From Candidatus Moraniibacteriota bacterium (GTDB lineage: Bacteria; Patescibacteriota; Minisyncoccia; Moranbacterales; UBA11712), in NCBI GenBank assembly GCA_003157295.1, contig PMJF01000030.1, positions 6,195 to 11,212 of the forward strand: 5,018 bases of DNA, written 5' to 3'. A program made the translations under genes and the position numbers. Of the stretch, positions 4,525 to 5,018 are shown in pieces. Each line of letters starts with the position of its first letter. Within the stretch, counting starts at the first letter, position 1. The notes under the pieces were generated by a model. That model did no database searches. It was not told the origin of the DNA and worked only from the letters and a program-made list of their open reading frames with translations.

Positions 4525-5018
4525 TCATTTATTGTCCACCACCCACCAGGCAAATTTGATATTTTCATCGGACGGATTTTTGATAGCGACCCTGAAACCT
4601 TCACCCGGTTTGACTTCGGTGACAACCAGCGGCTGGTCGAGCATTGTTTTCGAAGTGACAAAAACTTGCGATTTTTCCGAAACGGCTTTTGTCTTTACGA
4701 AAACGCTTTTCCCGTCGCTTCCCGTTCCGTCCGCAATAGCACTTCCGTTTTCATTCGAGCTGACCTTGGCAATCTCCGCTTCCCCAAGAGAGGAAGCTTC
4801 AATGTCCCCTGTCTTCACGGAATAAAGTCCGCTGACTGATTCATCCGAGTTGGACTGCTTGGCGTCAAGATTGGTGACCGTCGCGGTTTTTGTATCAACC
4901 GTCCCAGCTGACACTCCATCAGCTTGGACATTTTTCGCTTTGAATATTCCCGCCAACGTCACATTGCCTGAAATATCCTGCATCACGACGTTCGTTGGAA
5001 TTTCACCACTTCCGGAAA
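4525..5018 (-). CDS. Probable surface fibre-like protein, C-terminal 163 residues (partial)
   Basis: The frame stays open to the right edge. Upstream of the GTG-ATG pair at 4986-4981 it continues as SGSGEIPTNV, so these internal codons are not the real start and the N-terminus lies outside. The visible part begins with strand-like pseudo-repeats ('SGNVTLAGIFKAKNVQADGV', then 'AGTVDTKTATVTNLDAKQ'). A Ser/Asp/Glu-rich linker follows, then 'GLYSVKTGDIEASSLGEAEI'. The last 65 residues form a putative beta domain: 'KSVFVKTKAVSEKSQVFVT', 'QPLVVTEVKPGEGFRVAI' and the terminal 'IKFAWWVVDNK'. The motif pairs 'GEGF.V.I' and 'I.F.WW.V' parallel 'KKGFEI' and 'IPFSWHALAV' in the next secreted protein, suggesting the same fold type. 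Such fibre shaft plus capping domain layouts are known from phage tail fibres and bacterial surface fibres. No signal peptide or function can be judged from this fragment. It is separated from the downstream cluster by 196 bases with a new promoter. Confidence 0.78.
   Translation of the reverse strand, partial: SGSGEIPTNVVMQDISGNVTLAGIFKAKNVQADGVSAGTVDTKTATVTNLDAKQSNSDESVSGLYSVKTGDIEASSLGEAEIAKVSSNENGSAIADGTGSDGKSVFVKTKAVSEKSQVFVTSKTMLDQPLVVTEVKPGEGFRVAIKNPSDENIKFAWWVVDNK

Noticed and set aside
4406..4825. Plus-strand open frame of 139 codons beginning with a hydrophobic stretch
   Set aside because: It starts in the A/T-rich intergenic region and runs antisense to the fibre-like protein. The hydrophobic start reflects T-rich DNA, and there is no domain.
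4981..4986. GTG-ATG as the start of the right-edge gene
   Set aside because: The frame continues upstream without a stop to the window edge in sequence of the same character, so these are internal codons.
1..5018. CRISPR array, tRNA, rRNA, insertion sequence or phage integration site
   Set aside because: No regularly spaced repeats, cloverleaf, transposase frame, terminal inverted repeats or integrase were seen. The fibre-like proteins alone do not show a prophage, since one has a signal peptide.

Overview
The window looks like a fragment of a Candidate Phyla Radiation (Patescibacteria, probably Parcubacteria-like) genome. The grounds are compact gene spacing, moderate to low GC with A/T-rich intergenic DNA, starts without clear Shine-Dalgarno sequences, a receiver-only regulator paired with a short hairpin-anchored histidine kinase, and secreted proteins whose sequence patterns I associate with that group. 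The taxonomic call is inference. TGA is read as a normal stop, so the code appears to be standard (table 11).

Left part (1-306): the start of a minus-strand ABC-transporter ATPase gene runs off the left edge. A divergent intergenic region of about 165 bases follows. It holds an extended -10 promoter for the ABC gene, a TTGACC/TAGAAT promoter pointing right, and a 6-base inverted repeat overlapping the rightward -35 box.

Middle left (307-1819): a two-gene, plus-strand two-component operon. It encodes a single-domain response regulator and, 3 bases later, a two-helix membrane histidine kinase with almost no external domain. It ends at a hairpin with U-tracts in both directions, shared with the converging minus-strand cluster.

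Right part (1857-4450, minus strand): a tight three-gene cluster, in transcription order (a) a secreted protein with a signal peptide, a tail-fibre-like beta segment and an H-type-lectin-like domain, (b) a single-pass membrane protein with a small external domain of unknown function, and (c) a cytoplasmic PP-loop thiouridylase-like enzyme. Gaps are 9 and 12 bases. A sigma70-type promoter (TTGGCG-17-TATAAT) lies about 110 bases before the first gene.

Right edge (4525-5018, minus strand): the C-terminal part of a second probably surface protein, with tail-fibre-like repeats and a terminal beta domain ending in a WW motif. Its start lies outside the window.

Taken together, the window has a sensory pair, a likely export ATPase, and two or three envelope or surface proteins sharing a cluster with a tRNA-modification-type enzyme. 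The surface proteins are the least explained part. I see no CRISPR array, tRNA, rRNA, insertion sequence or prophage boundary.
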